Shown: positions 14,001 to 26,136 of the stretch, piece after piece
How positions within the stretch are numbered: the first letter of the stretch is position 1
Layout: each line of letters starts with the position of its first letter
Assembly (NCBI GenBank): GCA_030737875.1
Contig: CM060923.1
Location: 35,146,501-35,210,500 of the forward strand
DNA length: 64,000 bases
Direction of reading: 5' to 3'
Origin: Allium sativum
Taxonomy: Eukaryota; Streptophyta; Magnoliopsida; Asparagales; Amaryllidaceae
Notes under the pieces: generated by a model
What the model was told of the DNA's origin: nothing
Databases searched by the model: none
What the model saw: only the letters and a program-made list of their open reading frames with translations
Translations under genes and position numbers: made by a program

Positions 14001-14572
14001 ACACCAATGATTACGGAGCTGAAAAATTAACGTATAATAGCGGTGTATTTGTCAAAGGTAGTGATGATCCAGAGGAGCATATAAAAGATTTTTATGGCGT
14101 CTTAACGCAAGTTGTAGAGTTGACTTATTATGTTCGTCCCTTAGAGCAAATTTATCTATTCAAATGCAACTGGTTTAGCAATGTTCCTGGTTCTGGAGTT
14201 AACGTGCACAAAGATTACAAGCTAATAGAGATAAGGCATACATCACGTTACTATAAGTATGATCCTTTCGTGTTAGCCAAGCAAGCACTACAAGTGTATT
14301 TTGCTCCGTATCCATCCTTAAAAAAAGATAAAGCAGATTGGTGGGCAGTTTTTAAAACAAAGGCAAGATTTACATTCGATGGAAATAATATTCTAGACGA
14401 AGCAGCGTATCAAGCGGATCTTGAGCCGAATACTGAAATTAGAATAGTTGATGACATTGATGTCGGGTCGTTGAATGATGAAGCGAATGTGTTAGTAGAT
14501 GCATTTGAAAGTAATGAAGAAAATGATATAGAGTATGAGACTGAGTCTGCATCCGAAGATGATGAAGACTGA
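11061..14572 (+). pseudogene. TNP2-like CACTA transposase, one in-frame stop
   Basis: This is a DDE-type transposase that would cut and rejoin the CACTA ends in the nucleus. I read three exons: 11061-13330, 13416-13730 and 13822-14572, with GT-AG introns of 85 and 91 bp, about 1111 codons. The ATG at 11061 opens MFDYFRDRSWMY, the usual start of the transposase-associated N-terminal domain (residues about 5-86, with CPCSKC and HGE). The TNP2 core follows, with GLCTDGFSPF near residue 337 and HNIDVMHNEKNV near residue 555. Later exons keep the C-terminal family signatures (KSHDCH, FPPGFF, HLPIHL, QYGWMYPFER, DPFVLA) and an acidic tail. Codon 627 (12939-12941) is TGA where a Trp would fit (TGG to TGA). 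Everything else stays in frame, so it is a very recently damaged or readthrough-dependent copy. The main exon has weak AT-rich plant codon use like the element around it. Confidence 0.9.
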
Positions 14573-14771
14573 TGTTATTTATTTATGTACAATTATGAGC
14601 TATGTTATGTTATGTTATGTACAATTATGAGCTATGTATCATGTTGTGTACTTTTGTGAGCTATGTAATAACAATGTTAATGTTGTGTACTCTTCTGAGC
14701 TATGTAATGATAATGATGACTGATGTTAATAATTCAAGTTATTTTGTATGCATTATATGATTGTAACAGAT

Positions 14772-16385
14772 ATGTCAGATAGACGCCGCTCGAGGAGTTC
14801 ATCTCAGCCGACTCCTTCACCATCTCCTGCGCCAGGTGTAGGTCCTAGCAGCTCTGAGCCAGATCTGCGGCAATGTGCAGAGGTTGTTCCGAAGAGTGCT
14901 GGGTAAGTATCTAATTTATTTCAGTTTAAATTAGTTAAAAATATATGCTTTATCTATGTAAACATGTACGCAGCACCGGGTTTGAAATCGAGCCAGCGGA
15001 ATTCATTTTAAAAGTGTCGAAGCAGTCGTACACGAGTAGGATGTCTGGGACTTGGCCTCATTGGGATAGTATCCCACCCCACATCAAGAACGTCATTCTA
15101 GCCGATGTGCTAGTAAGTATTTATTTATTTTATTATTAGAAATTCATATATACTATAAATAATTCAAATTAAATTTAATTTGCAGGCGGCTGTCCGTGTA
15201 GAGGAGCGGGACATGCAGGTTTTTTTGACACACTGGAATATCAAAATGCGAAAGAATTACCGAGAAACAATTTCCAGGGCGAAGACATCAGGGAAGAAGC
15301 CTAAATGGATGGCTGACGATGTTTGGGCTGGATTTCTAGCATATTGGGATACTGAAGCAGCGAAAGTAAGATATAATGAAAATAATCACATTTATGTTGA
15401 TTGCATTCTTTTATTTAATAATGTATCAAATTTAATAGGAAGTAGCACAAAGGAATAAAGAAAATAGAGCTAAGAATCCTGGTTTACATCGCGGTGGCTC
15501 AAAATCATTCCAGCAGCATAGGAGAGAATTGGTAAAATTTGAAATAGTTTTTAGCATATGTTCACGTAAAAATTGAGTGCATATCATTCATTTTTATTTT
15601 TAGTAATTTTATTACTGTATATATACTCAGATGGCAAAGTATAGAAGGGAGCCTACGATGGCAGAGGTTTTCAGGCATACTCATGCGGTGGAGCATACTG
15701 ATGACGAAGGGAACGTGACATATGATTGGGCGGATGACAAGGCTGCGGGCGTAATGGTAAATATACTTATTAATAATTAAAATATTTCATATTCGTTCAT
15801 ATCACATTATATTATTAAATTATATGACTATTGTAGGAGAGATATGATGCAGAGGCAGCTAGAGTGACGCAGTCCAGTGGACGAGTTGAGCTTACAGTTG
15901 CAGAGTGCGATCGTATTTGGGATGCTATTATTAAGCCGCCTACTCGTAATAGGCGATACGGCTTCGGCAATCAGGAGGTATCTTTTTTAATTTAAGTTTA
16001 CATTTAAAATGTATTCAATTAACATGCATTCTTTTACCTTCTTTTTATATTAACATGTTAAATTGACATTATAAATATAGAAGCTTCAAATTGACATGTG
16101 TATTGATCTTCAAAGTCCATGTATATATTACAAGTCCATTTATAAATGTGAAATTGAACTATTTCGCAGGCTATTGATTTTCAGCGAGGATATAGGAAGT
16201 CCGTGGAGCAGGAGACTATAGCTCAGTTGAAGGAGCAACTGGAAGAGATGAACGATTGGAGAAGAAGCCAGCTGGCTCAGGAGATAGACGAGCGCATTGC
16301 ACGCTATTATGACGAGCATGGATCGATGCCAGACGAGGACGATGGCGGGGATGCTACAAGCGAAGAAGAAGAAGACGACGAGTAG
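14772..16385 (+). CDS. second CACTA gene, plant En/Spm-type (Transposase_24-like) protein
   Basis: Seven exons join in frame with GT-AG sites: 14772-14902, 14974-15112, 15186-15365, 15439-15531, 15631-15756, 15837-15977 and 16170-16385. They encode 341 residues without a stop; all introns after the first are phase 0. The N-terminus is Arg/Ser/Pro-rich. Exons 2-4 carry a domain with SGTWPHWDSIPPHIK, a basic segment and the NR...H-GGSKSF motif typical of the plant Ptta/En/Spm transposase family. The last exon has a probable coiled coil (QLKEQLEEMNDW) and an acidic tail (EEEEDDE). In En/Spm the second product binds subterminal repeats and assists excision; that role is inferred here. The gene follows the transposase by 200 bp in the same orientation. 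Exon borders rest on frame continuity, not on transcripts. Confidence 0.85.
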
Positions 16386-16722
16386 TTTGTTTGTTCTTGT
16401 GCTTGGGTATGTATATACACTTACTTTTTTATTTGCTTTATGTACGTACGATGATATTTGATGACGGTAGTGTGTAGTTTGATGTATTTTGATGTTTTGT
16501 GATGATGGGACGATGATATACGGTGATGATATTGTTTTTTGGATGTATGACGATGGTATGTTATGGTATTGTGATGAATTTAGTAATGTTTTGGATATAT
16601 TGATGGATTTGGAATGATATTGATGGATTTGGAATGCTATTGATGGATTGGTAGTGGATTGGGTTTGATGTGGAGGTTTGTTGGAAAGGTATTGCTGTGT
16701 AGTGCAGAAAAAATGCTCCAGA
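16386..16722 (+). other. 3' region of the second CACTA gene, T/G-rich, no gene
   Basis: This 340-bp stretch has repeated GATGATATT/GATGGATTTGG blocks, with three near-copies of TTGATGGATTTGGAATG at about 16600-16645. It probably contains the 3' untranslated region of the upstream gene. I see no ORF with support on either strand. Confidence 0.5.
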
Positions 16723-17075
16723 TTTGCGACGGTTAGTAACGGGTAGCGACGGAATGTTGGTCATTACTTTGCGACGGCTTGCTACGGATAGCGACGGCTA
16801 ACAACAAAGAAAAGCGACGGATAGCGACGGCGTTTTGGACAAAAATGGTCATGGCTTTTGCAACGGCTTGCAACGGCTTCGCGGCAAAAAAAACCACTTG
16901 ACTTCTGATGGTGCCACGTGGCAAGTACCCGTTGCAAGCCGTTGCTAAACGAGCGACGGAACCGTCGCTTTTTCCGTCACTTTTTCCTCTCGCGACGACG
17001 TTAAAAGCGACGGCAAATAGCGACGGCGTGCGACGGTTAGCGACGGCCGCCAACGCCTATTTGCCGTCGCTATTC
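16723..17075. repeat. CACTA right subterminal repeats
   Basis: At least eleven direct copies of GCGACGG, commonly as TAGCGACGG, plus reverse complements CCGTCGC, fill the 350 bp before the right TIR. The array is much denser than at the left end, an asymmetry also known from En/Spm. Confidence 0.85.
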
Positions 17076-17081
17076 ACTGTT

Positions 17082-17093
17082 CCTTTTGTAGTG
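17082..17093 (-). repeat. CACTA right terminal inverted repeat
   Basis: CCTTTTGTAGTG is a perfect 12-bp inverse of the left end and is followed directly by the AGA target duplication. Confidence 0.95.
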
Positions 17094-18370
17094 AGAATAG
17101 GAGGAAACGTTGTCTATATTTATAGTTTCTAAGGACCGTGGGTGCAAGCTATAAGGTACAAGCGTACTATAGGCGTGAAAAATAATAATAATATAGAGTA
17201 GTGTGGATTTTTAGGATAACTGATACTAATTGTTTTCAATCAATTGAAGTTGAAAGCCCTGTTGATGTCCAGAATATCAATAAGACAAGTAATGCACATG
17301 TCTGATGTGCACATACATAAGTACCCCTCTACGTTTGTTGCTATGGTGTTCATTAGTGAGATGGTGTATTGGTTTCTAAAGATCAACCCTGCGTTGTGAT
17401 GTCTATATATAATACACGAAGGTAAAATGAATGAGGATGAAGTCCTTTCATAGCATGTGTTAAGGGTAGGTAGGCTTCCATGACCTTTTACTTCAAGTGC
17501 TACTGCCTAGGTACATTTGCTGAATTAGCTGGTGGGTGTGGCTTTGATTTGAAGATACATTACTGTTGGTTTTCTTTGGGTTGAAGTATGCAGAGAAAAG
17601 ACCTGAAGTCTATTAAGGCATGTGCGGTTAACGTGATTCAAGGAAGAAAGACACTGATGTTTGCATGTGTTTTGTACAGGTTAGGACTTATGGACTAAGT
17701 AATAGGATAGCCCTTTGTAGAATAGTAAATGACACTGTTTTATATTTCCTATAGCCAGACTCATCACAAATCATAGAGAGAGGCACACAAAAGATTTGAA
17801 ATTACAAGTTGCATGTGTAATTCGATGGCTTGAGTTACGGCATATATATTCCTGAGATACTTTATAGCTAATTTTTTCCTATTCAACGTAGCGACTTCAG
17901 ATTCATCTTATATGCTCGGCATGACTTCATTTGTTACGCAAGGGTTTTGAGTTTGTTCACGGCTCGCATATCGCAGATTGAAAATACGCATGTTTTTAAA
18001 TGATCGAGAAAAATATCATTACCCATTACATAAAATTCCATTTGTTTACGGACAGCAATGGATAAAAATAAAATTTCCGTTGTGACAAACAATGTATCAC
18101 GATCCCAGAAATATAATAATATAGGTAAGATAACTGATTCTGTGAAGTCCCAAAATTTTGATATAAGGTGTAAAATACTCCAAATAAAAAAGTTGCTTAT
18201 TTTCCAAATTAAATTTTTTAGTAAAATTCAAAAAATTTAATTATAACTATGTCTCAAATATCTTGTCCAAATTTGAAATAAATAATTTATAATAATTAAA
18301 TTATCATACCAATATATTATAATAATTAAATTAATATATTATAACTTGGCTAAAAATCCCGGACGTTACA
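17094..18370 (-). mobile_element. G4 solo LTR, right portion
   Basis: This is the continuation of the LTR at 4620-9461 after the CACTA insertion; it ends CCCGGACGTTACA and is followed by the target-site copy CGTAC. The portion is the sense-strand start (U3) of the LTR, since the related LTRs have their sense on minus. It has no coding capacity. With the left part it totals about 6.1 kb, the same as the G0 LTRs. Confidence 0.75.
17117..17124 (-). promoter_or_regulatory. putative TATA box of the G4 LTR
   Basis: The minus strand reads TATAAATA about 1.25 kb from the sense start of the LTR, matching the layout of the G0 LTRs. The CACTA element begins 24 bp downstream, close to where transcription would start. 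Confidence 0.4.
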
Positions 18371-18375
18371 CGTAC

Positions 18376-19016
18376 CTTTTCACGAGCATTATTATGTAGT
18401 AAGATGTAATATATAATTAAGCTGGCTTAATTATTATGCAGCTCTAATCAAACTGAACCCAATTAACTGCAGAATCCTCTTGGACATTTTTAAAGATGAA
18501 TTAGCTCTTCTGCACCTATTCTCAACTGCAATGAACTTCATTAGTTTTCAAAACAATGCCAGTTAGGTTTAAATAGCCATATCACCATTCCAATCAATTC
18601 TATATGCTATCCAATTTCCATGGATTTCATAATCAAGTCATAACAATCTATTGTTAATCGATTCCTTATATTCATTTTAGTTTCATAACTTGGATTAATT
18701 CTCCTATTTATTCCAAACTGGTTTCAATCAGCTTTAAATCTATATTCATATTTAAATTCTATATTTATGCAATCAACCATGCAGTACAAACATTCCATTC
18801 AAATTAAAATTGGTAAATCTAATTGCCTATTATTTAAGAAAATTATTATTTTTACAGCTTTACAAAATTTATTGGGAAAAAAAAATCTATATCAAATTAC
18901 AAATACGCGCACTCATATATAAACTCAAACTCAATCTAGGGTAATACTATCCCTATCTTTATTGAGTTACGCCATAGATCCAAGGTTATTACTAAACCAA
19001 TAGCTCTAATATCAAC
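18376..19016 (-). mobile_element. G0 internal region, part 2 (non-coding)
   Basis: This stretch continues 4260-4619 and matches 25497-26136, including TTAATTATTATGCA, GGATTTCATA-like and AGTTACGCCATAGA blocks. No gag or pol remnant is recognisable in any frame. The primer-binding site lies at its right end. Confidence 0.75.
19003..19014 (-). other. degenerate primer-binding site of G0 (left unit)
   Basis: The minus strand reads TGATATTAGAGC, which is TGGTATCAGAGC (complement of the initiator-Met tRNA 3' end) with two transition changes. It is separated by two bases from the LTR2 terminus at 19017, the normal position. Confidence 0.65.
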
Positions 19017-22000
19017 TGTAAAGACTGAAAAATTTGACACTTGAATTTTCAACAATAATACATAATCCTATATTACTTGCCAAAAATCCAAGTATCGAAG
19101 ACCCAGACTGTTAATAGAAAGAAATTAGACGATGAGAAAAGAAAGAAAGGAATATTAGAATAGAAGAATAAGAAGATCAACATCAAAATCTCACAGCGGA
19201 AAGAATAAAATATAATATATCAAATCTCTTTACACAAAAGAAACTGTATATATATACCAATCATCAGAGTACATAATATATCAGACACAGTGGAAATAAA
19301 CTCTAAATAACTAACCGTGAAGCCTCCTACTTCTAGCTCCTGATACTCCAAGCGGAACCTATCTTGTAAATATACTCCGTCTGACCCGAGCACATTTGAA
19401 GCAAAGCAAAATTCACCCGGATCAGTTTGGAATACTTTCAATGATAAATTCATAGCACAACAACTTGTTTAACTTTGAAAATCCTTTTGAAGAAAAGGAT
19501 AATAGTAAGACCAGCCCACATATAAACAAGGACGGTTTTTACCTCAATATAAACCGAAATATTTTGATATATCAAAATCCAGTGATATTATAATAGTGTT
19601 TACCAAATCAGAAATAAATAATCATCTAGTAGAACGCTTACATCTCACACTCTACATACTTGTTATAAAATCAAAAACTTCAAGGCTCTTATTGGAGATT
19701 GGATTCCAACTATGAAAAGGTATGAGACCACCTTTCGATCAGTGTACTTTAGAGGGTATACACTGGGATTCAACAAGAACATCTTGCAACCCGACCACAC
19801 ATGATCGACCACTCATTTAACTTGAGTGTATCGAATATATTGTCACCATACGGCTTTTTATTGCACGCCTACCGTAATTCCCGGGAGATACATAATTAAA
19901 GAAGAACAAATAAAGAAATTTCTCTAGATAGTAACAATATACACTGCTTGGGAATGACCCACCTAGAAAGGATGCCTGCTCGATTTTTGTCATTTCTTGC
20001 AATTGTGAGGCTTGTGGTTACGTTACCTTTCCAGAACATTACATCGTCATTTACTTTGAATGCCACATTGTCAAATCTGTCAAATCACTTAATTTACGAC
20101 CACAAATACACTTTGGGTTTTAAGCAAGAGAATTTCTCTGCCACCAAACTTAATATATTTGTAACATTCTACAAAACGTGATTCTCAAAAAATACTCTAT
20201 CAGACATTTGTCCATGCAAGTCATCCAGGAATAGGATGAACCGAAGGCACCCTCTTACCGCATCCTTATATGGGAATCACCCCAAGGATCAGCAGCGTGC
20301 AGTCTTTGCAATCCGTAAATTCCAATTACAACAGAACTACAATGTATCTCTTTTATGGGAGCTACAAAGAGATTATAAGTAGTTATTTCGTTTCATGAAG
20401 ATCTTTGGTCTTCAATGCTCTATCTTCATTTGTTGTAAGTTAGTTTCGTACACAACGTTGGATCGAAGTGGTTTTGGGTCTAGTTTCCATCCCGGTCTCT
20501 TCGAAACAACACGTCAAAAAGGACAAATTATATATTCATTAATAGTCAGGTTTTTAACTATCAATTCATATAGTACAATTAAGTATATTGGCATCTCTTA
20601 TTCATTTATTAAAACTATTTTATCGATCCTTAGAAATCGATTTCATATTCTCTTGTCTCAAATCTTATTATTCGTTACATGAAAACGATAACCTATCTTT
20701 ATTTACCAAACCCTGTTTCTTTCCTTTATTTCAAAACCATCACTATATATTAGCCAAGTCTCTTACATTACCCTTGCCTTGCGAAAATTACCATATATTC
20801 TTAACTCAAGGTAATAATAAATTCATGATTCAAACTTGAGTTAAACCATGTTAAATTATACATGGTTTTACTAAAATCCACAAGTTCTAAACAACATTTC
20901 AAATCTTTTCGATAACTTTGCAATATTTCTCTTGTAAAAAACATTAAACAAATTCAACACTCCTATCGTTTCAAACTAATATCATTTCTTGATAATAGTG
21001 AAGCCGTTCAAGTTGGAGTATTTTAATTACCTCTCAGAACTTGATCGACAACGTTCTTATTTCAGAATAGATAAAATTTTAAAGAATAAAACCTATCGTT
21101 CCATTTACTATTAATTCAATTTATCATTTTTTTCAAACCTTGGTTTTAATAACCATTTCCTTCATTTTGCATATTTAATTTCAAAATAAATCTCTTTTAC
21201 ATTTAATTCAAGCAAATTTACTAAAAGTAAACTCCTTTGTTTTCAACCTCTTGAACGTAACTCATTGACACTTGGTTTTATAAAAAAAACCATTTGCTAA
21301 GCCCTTTTACTAAGCCTATTATACTAGCAAATTAAAATGATTTTACTTAACCCAATTCCTTAAGTAAATGCTTATTTAAAAATAATTTTTCGAGTTTTAG
21401 TCGACTTTATAAACCTTATTTCAAAACTTGGATTTAATTCAAACGTCTTCTTATAAAATCCTCTAATGTTAATCCGTAAATCTCCTCCCTTTGTAAATCA
21501 CGTTCAATTTACCTTTGTTTACTAAATTTAGAAATTTAGTAAACAAAAATCTAATTTTAATCTTTTACATCATTTCCTTTATATACTGGAAACTTTTTCC
21601 AATCTCTTCGCTTGTACTTAATTTAATTATGAAGTAACATTTATTCACAAACGGCGTATTGGTTTCTTAATTCAGTTAAGTTCTATCTCAACTTGATTCC
21701 TTCTTAATTGGTTCCCATTAAAATAAATTACTTTAATTATTATTAATAATAATTAATTTCATTATAAACTGAAGTAAATGGTTTATTTCACAAAAAATAG
21801 ATCAGTTACTCGCTTACCGTCATTATTAAACGATAAATACTTCATTAATGATTTATCAATCGATAAGAAACTTTAAATATCATTAAATAAGTGGTTAATT
21901 ATATTTAAGAAATATTATTAAATAAAAATAATTGTTCGTTAAACCATCTCCATTAGATTGATCGAAAATCGATTAATCTGATTATCAACTCTAATTAAAT

Positions 22001-25000
22001 GGTTGACTTCGTCAGCTGAAACATCAGTTACTCATTAACTGATTTTAAATTCTACTCCCGTTAGATTTACATAATTAATTTTATTATGTCGCTTAACTAT
22101 CTTGCTTAAACATTTATTTTCAAAATAATAACCCATAGGTTAAATTCTGGCTTCTATACTTATATAACTCTTTTAAATTGCTGCAAAATATTAAATAACT
22201 ATCATTATAAACCATTTATAAATATTGTCTTATTTAAACCTTCTATTTTTAATAGAAATAAATTTTAAAACTCCACTTCAATTATAAAAATAAATTTTAT
22301 AATTTCAATTACGTCAATTCGCCTAATGGCGAATTAACGCCTTAAGAACATAGTTTAGATCATTTGCTGCCAATAACTACATCAATGCTGTTTACTGATT
22401 TAAAACAGCAAACCAACGTTGAATTTCAATTCAACGTTCAATATATAATCAACATTCAATTAGAATATACTGTCATTTAGGGGTAAATAATCAATATCAG
22501 AATAATATGGAACAACAAACAACATACAGAATATTAAGAGGGACTCGGTCGGATCCCTTTTAACTGTTCTTCCTTGCATCACAGATCATAATAATATTTG
22601 ATAATAATTTGTGAAACAATTATTTAAATAAATCATCAAATACGACGTATTGTAGATGTCGACAATCATTTAACAAACAATAAGCAACCAATGCATTCAA
22701 TCATCCAATTTCTATAGTTAACGATGAATTACATTTTCCTATGAATTTTAACACATAATGGAATTCTAGAAAGCTTGAGAATTAACTCATCTTGTTTTTC
22801 GATTGGCGGTTCACGCGTCATTTCATTTAATTTTAATCTAGCTTTAAAATTAAGCGAAAATCCAATAGCTTCCGACTTCAATCTAACCAGCTCAATTGCG
22901 TTATATTCTCTAACACGATTCCAATGTCTCCGCTTTCGTCTAATTCTCTTCTGCTCAGTATCATAAAAATCAGACCCGCCATTGTTTACCATCACCATCA
23001 CTGTGACTTACCCCACTCTATTTACCTCAGTCGCTCGATGGAAACTCCTCTCCATACCATGGTTAAATTCCTTTAACTTGCTTCTTTCCGTTCATCGTTA
23101 CAAAAGCAAAGCCGATATTGGTCCAAGGACGCTTAAATAATTATTAATGTATGGTTAAAGATCCCAGGATAGCTCAAAGCCTCACACAGACTTCCGTTCT
23201 CTCCCCTCTTTTTTGTTATTTATAATAAAGATGGCCCAAGCCAGTTATGCTTTCTCCCAGCCCACTCTCTTCTTGTATTCATCTTCTCCCCAATGAACAT
23301 ATATTTCCAGTGCTCCTCTTCTTCTTCCTTCACACAAATGCTTCAGCATATTTTTTTTTCGTTCGTTTGGGCTGAAGCCTAGTAGGAAAAATAACAATGC
23401 CCTCTGGCACCAATATTTCCTTTCTTCCCTATTACCTTCAGGCAAAACGCAAATGGCTCCCTGCCATTTATCTTCAAAGCAACTCAGCTCCTCCCCACGT
23501 GCAAAAACTCTACCAAACGCCTCGCAAACACCGCTCCTAGTCTACGCTTCCTCAACTCCATGCCAGTTCGGGACCCCACCAGCGACCTCCGACAGCAACT
23601 TCGACCGCACCGCACTCGTCCCCAGTGAAGAACCCCGAACATCTACTCCATGAAACCCACGAGTAAAACCACTAACGGAAACAACGCCTGACCATGCATC
23701 ACTCGAACCCCACCTCGTCAAAGACTGCTCTGACAACCCCTGCTTCCCGACGCCTCAGATCCTGCTCTCAACCCCTCACACTCGCTACCATGATGGTTGT
23801 GAGAACACTTGCAACGTGATAAATTTTTTCGAGGTATCAGCAAATCATTTTTAACACTGGATGTAGATGGTTCTGGATGGTTTCATGTATGGAGATTTGT
23901 GGATAGATGATTGATAGAGGCAGCGCTTTGTTCATGGATGGAGAAAAGAAAGGCAGTGTGATTTTTTTTCTTTCCGGAAGAATAAAGTAGAACTCGCTTT
24001 AGTTGGTGTTGAAAGAGAAAGGAGGGAGAGACTGTTTCAATAAGGAACCAAGGTGGTGGTATATATATAAAATTTTATTATTATTATATGCAGTTTTCGA
24101 ATGAAAGATGAGGACACCAAATGTTTTAAAGAGTCAACAACACACGTGAAGATGCCACACAAGGACAAAACAATTTTGTAAAGATTAGAGTTTCTTTTCT
24201 AAGTATGTCGACAGCCGCACATAAACATCGATACATCACAGATGAAATGTTCAGATGATCAGAAGTTTTAAATTTTGATGTAAAGGATGAATTTTACGTG
24301 AAACGACCATCGATATTTTACGAAGACGATTAACGATATTGTGGCGTATTACGCTCGACGTTTGTCGTTCGTACAAGAAATATAAACTCTGGTCATAATG
24401 AAGTTGGAAATTACACAATAATTTAATTTTCTGGATAAAATGGAACTGATACAACATACATTGATTTTAATATGAACGAATCTACTAATAATAAATTATT
24501 ATTAACATATGTATTCAAACAGAATTGTATATAACTTCAAAATAATCTAGCATAGATTTTAAACACAACATATCGAATTCTAAATTAAAACGGTCTTAAA
24601 AATATTTAAAGTCCTTTTGTTTTATAAAATAAGTCATTATAATTTATAAACGAATTTCATAGTGACTATTTAAAAATTTGATTTGGACATAAAACAAAAT
24701 CTATAATATGAAAAATCGATTTTTCGGCTTCATTAGAAAATTATTATCCAATATATTTAGACGTTTCTTGTTTCGAAGAAATCCGGCTTAAATTAGATTT
24801 TGTATAACCAATTAAAGTTCAAAACGTTATATTACGAACAACTGCGCTGCTGCGGCTCGTTTTATAATTAAAATTATAAATTAAATGTTCAAACATCGTT
24901 TAATAAACAACAAAGTTAATAAAATTAAATATAAACTTAAATAAATACTCTTATATCACAAAATCTTATAATATTGCAAATCTAGCCAATTTCGATTATT

Positions 25001-25139
25001 TCAAAATTTTAATTATTATTTTATTATGTAGACTAATATAATATTCAAAATTATTAAATTTAAACCATTAAAAAACCAAATCGACATTTAAAAGAAATTT
25101 TAAATATTAAATTAAACAGTAAAAATTTGGGTCGTTACA
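19017..25139 (-). repeat. G0 LTR2, complete 6.1 kb LTR
   Basis: This is the only full uninterrupted copy of the G0 LTR. It starts TGTAAAGACTG and ends GGGTCGTTACA, with a primer-binding site beyond the left end and a polypurine tract beyond the right end, so it serves both as 5' LTR of the left unit and 3' LTR of the right unit. It is mostly AT-rich, with a GC-richer block at 23450-23780. No ORF survives comparison with LTR1 and LTR3. Confidence 0.85.
24061..24068 (-). promoter_or_regulatory. putative TATA box of G0 LTR2
   Basis: TATATATA about 1.07 kb from the sense start is conserved at the matching place in LTR1 and LTR3, with a CT-rich leader downstream on minus. Confidence 0.45.
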
Positions 25140-25154
25140 TTCCTTTCCCTTTAA
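25140..25154 (-). other. polypurine tract of G0 (right unit)
   Basis: The minus strand reads TTAAAGGGAAAGGAA directly before the LTR2 sense terminus at 25139. It is the same position and nearly the same sequence as at 4260-4276. Confidence 0.7.
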
Positions 25155-26122
25155 AAGAATTTCGTCCCCGAAATTACTAAGGTAGGAAAAATGCCAAAAA
25201 CCCATTATCTTTCAAAAATTTAGTTTAGTTAAAATCTTTACTTTCAAAATTTTTAATTCAAAATTAATCCAAATGGTTTTAAGTCGAAAAACAAATTGAT
25301 TCTTATTAACAAAAACTTCCCAAAAAGATTTGAAATTTTCTAACACTTTAAATTTGGAATTTTTTAAATGAAGTCTCCCCTACACGGAGGGACATCTGCA
25401 ATATTGAAGGAATAAAAATAAATCTATCGACCCACACGGTCAGAAAATCCAAATTAAAACTCAAAAATTTATATGTTACGTAAGCGTAACTTTTTGCGAG
25501 CGTTATTATGCGGTAAGCGGTAATCTATACTTGAGCTGGCTTAATTATTATGCATCTCTAATCAAACTGAATCCAATTAACCGCAGAATCATCTTGGATG
25601 TTTTTAAAGATGAATTAGCTCTTCTGCACCTGTTCTCAACTCCAATGAACTTCATTAGTTTTCAAAATAATGTCAGTTTGGTTCCAATATCCATATCACC
25701 CATTCCAATCAATTCTATATACCATCCAATTTCCATGGATTTTATACGTAACCAAGTCATAACAATCCATTATTAATCGATTCCTTATATTCATTTCAGT
25801 TTTATAACTTGAATTAATTCGGCTATTTATTCTAGATCAGTTTCAATCAAGTTTAAATCTATATTCATATTAAAATTTTATATTTATGCAATCAACCATA
25901 CAGTCCAAACATTCCATTCAAATTAACATTGGTAAATCTAATTGCCCATAATTTAAGAAAATTATTATTTTTATAGTTTTACAAAATATATAGGGCAAAA
26001 ATAATTTTATATCAAACTACAAATACACGCACCCATATATAAACACAAACTCAATTTAGTGTATTACTATCCCTATCTCTATTGAGTTACGCCATAGAGC
26101 CTAGGTTATTACTAAACCAATA

Positions 26123-26134
26123 GCTCTTATACCA
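26123..26134 (-). other. primer-binding site of G0 (right unit)
   Basis: The minus strand reads TGGTATAAGAGC, one change from the initiator-Met tRNA complement TGGTATCAGAGC. It stands two bases from the LTR3 border at 26137. Confidence 0.7.
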
Positions 26135-26136
26135 AC

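Larger units (their letters stand above)
9462..17093 (+). mobile_element. CACTA (En/Spm-type) DNA transposon, 7.6 kb
   Basis: The element starts CACTACAAAAGG and ends CCTTTTGTAGTG, giving perfect 12-bp terminal inverted repeats. It is flanked by a 3-bp duplication, AGA at 9459-9461 and AGA at 17094-17096, as CACTA transposases make. Subterminal regions are packed with GCGACGG-like repeats. Two genes lie in the same orientation: a TNP2-like transposase (11061-14572) and a second gene with a plant Ptta/En/Spm-type domain (14772-16385). This two-gene layout is that of autonomous plant CACTA elements. The only visible defect is one stop codon in the transposase. It sits in the G4 solo LTR and is therefore younger than G4. 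Confidence 0.95.
25140..26136 (-). mobile_element. G0 internal region, second unit (uninterrupted, non-coding)
   Basis: This 997-bp internal region is bounded by a polypurine tract on the right side of LTR2 and a primer-binding site before LTR3. It is the reference copy showing that G0 has no gag, protease, reverse transcriptase or integrase. The frames here are short and not shared with the first internal copy. The reduced internal region with giant LTRs fits a LARD-like element. Confidence 0.8.

Noticed and set aside
16733..17053. 106-codon minus-strand ORF near the CACTA right end
   Set aside because: It consists of the subterminal GCGACGG repeats read in frame; not a gene.
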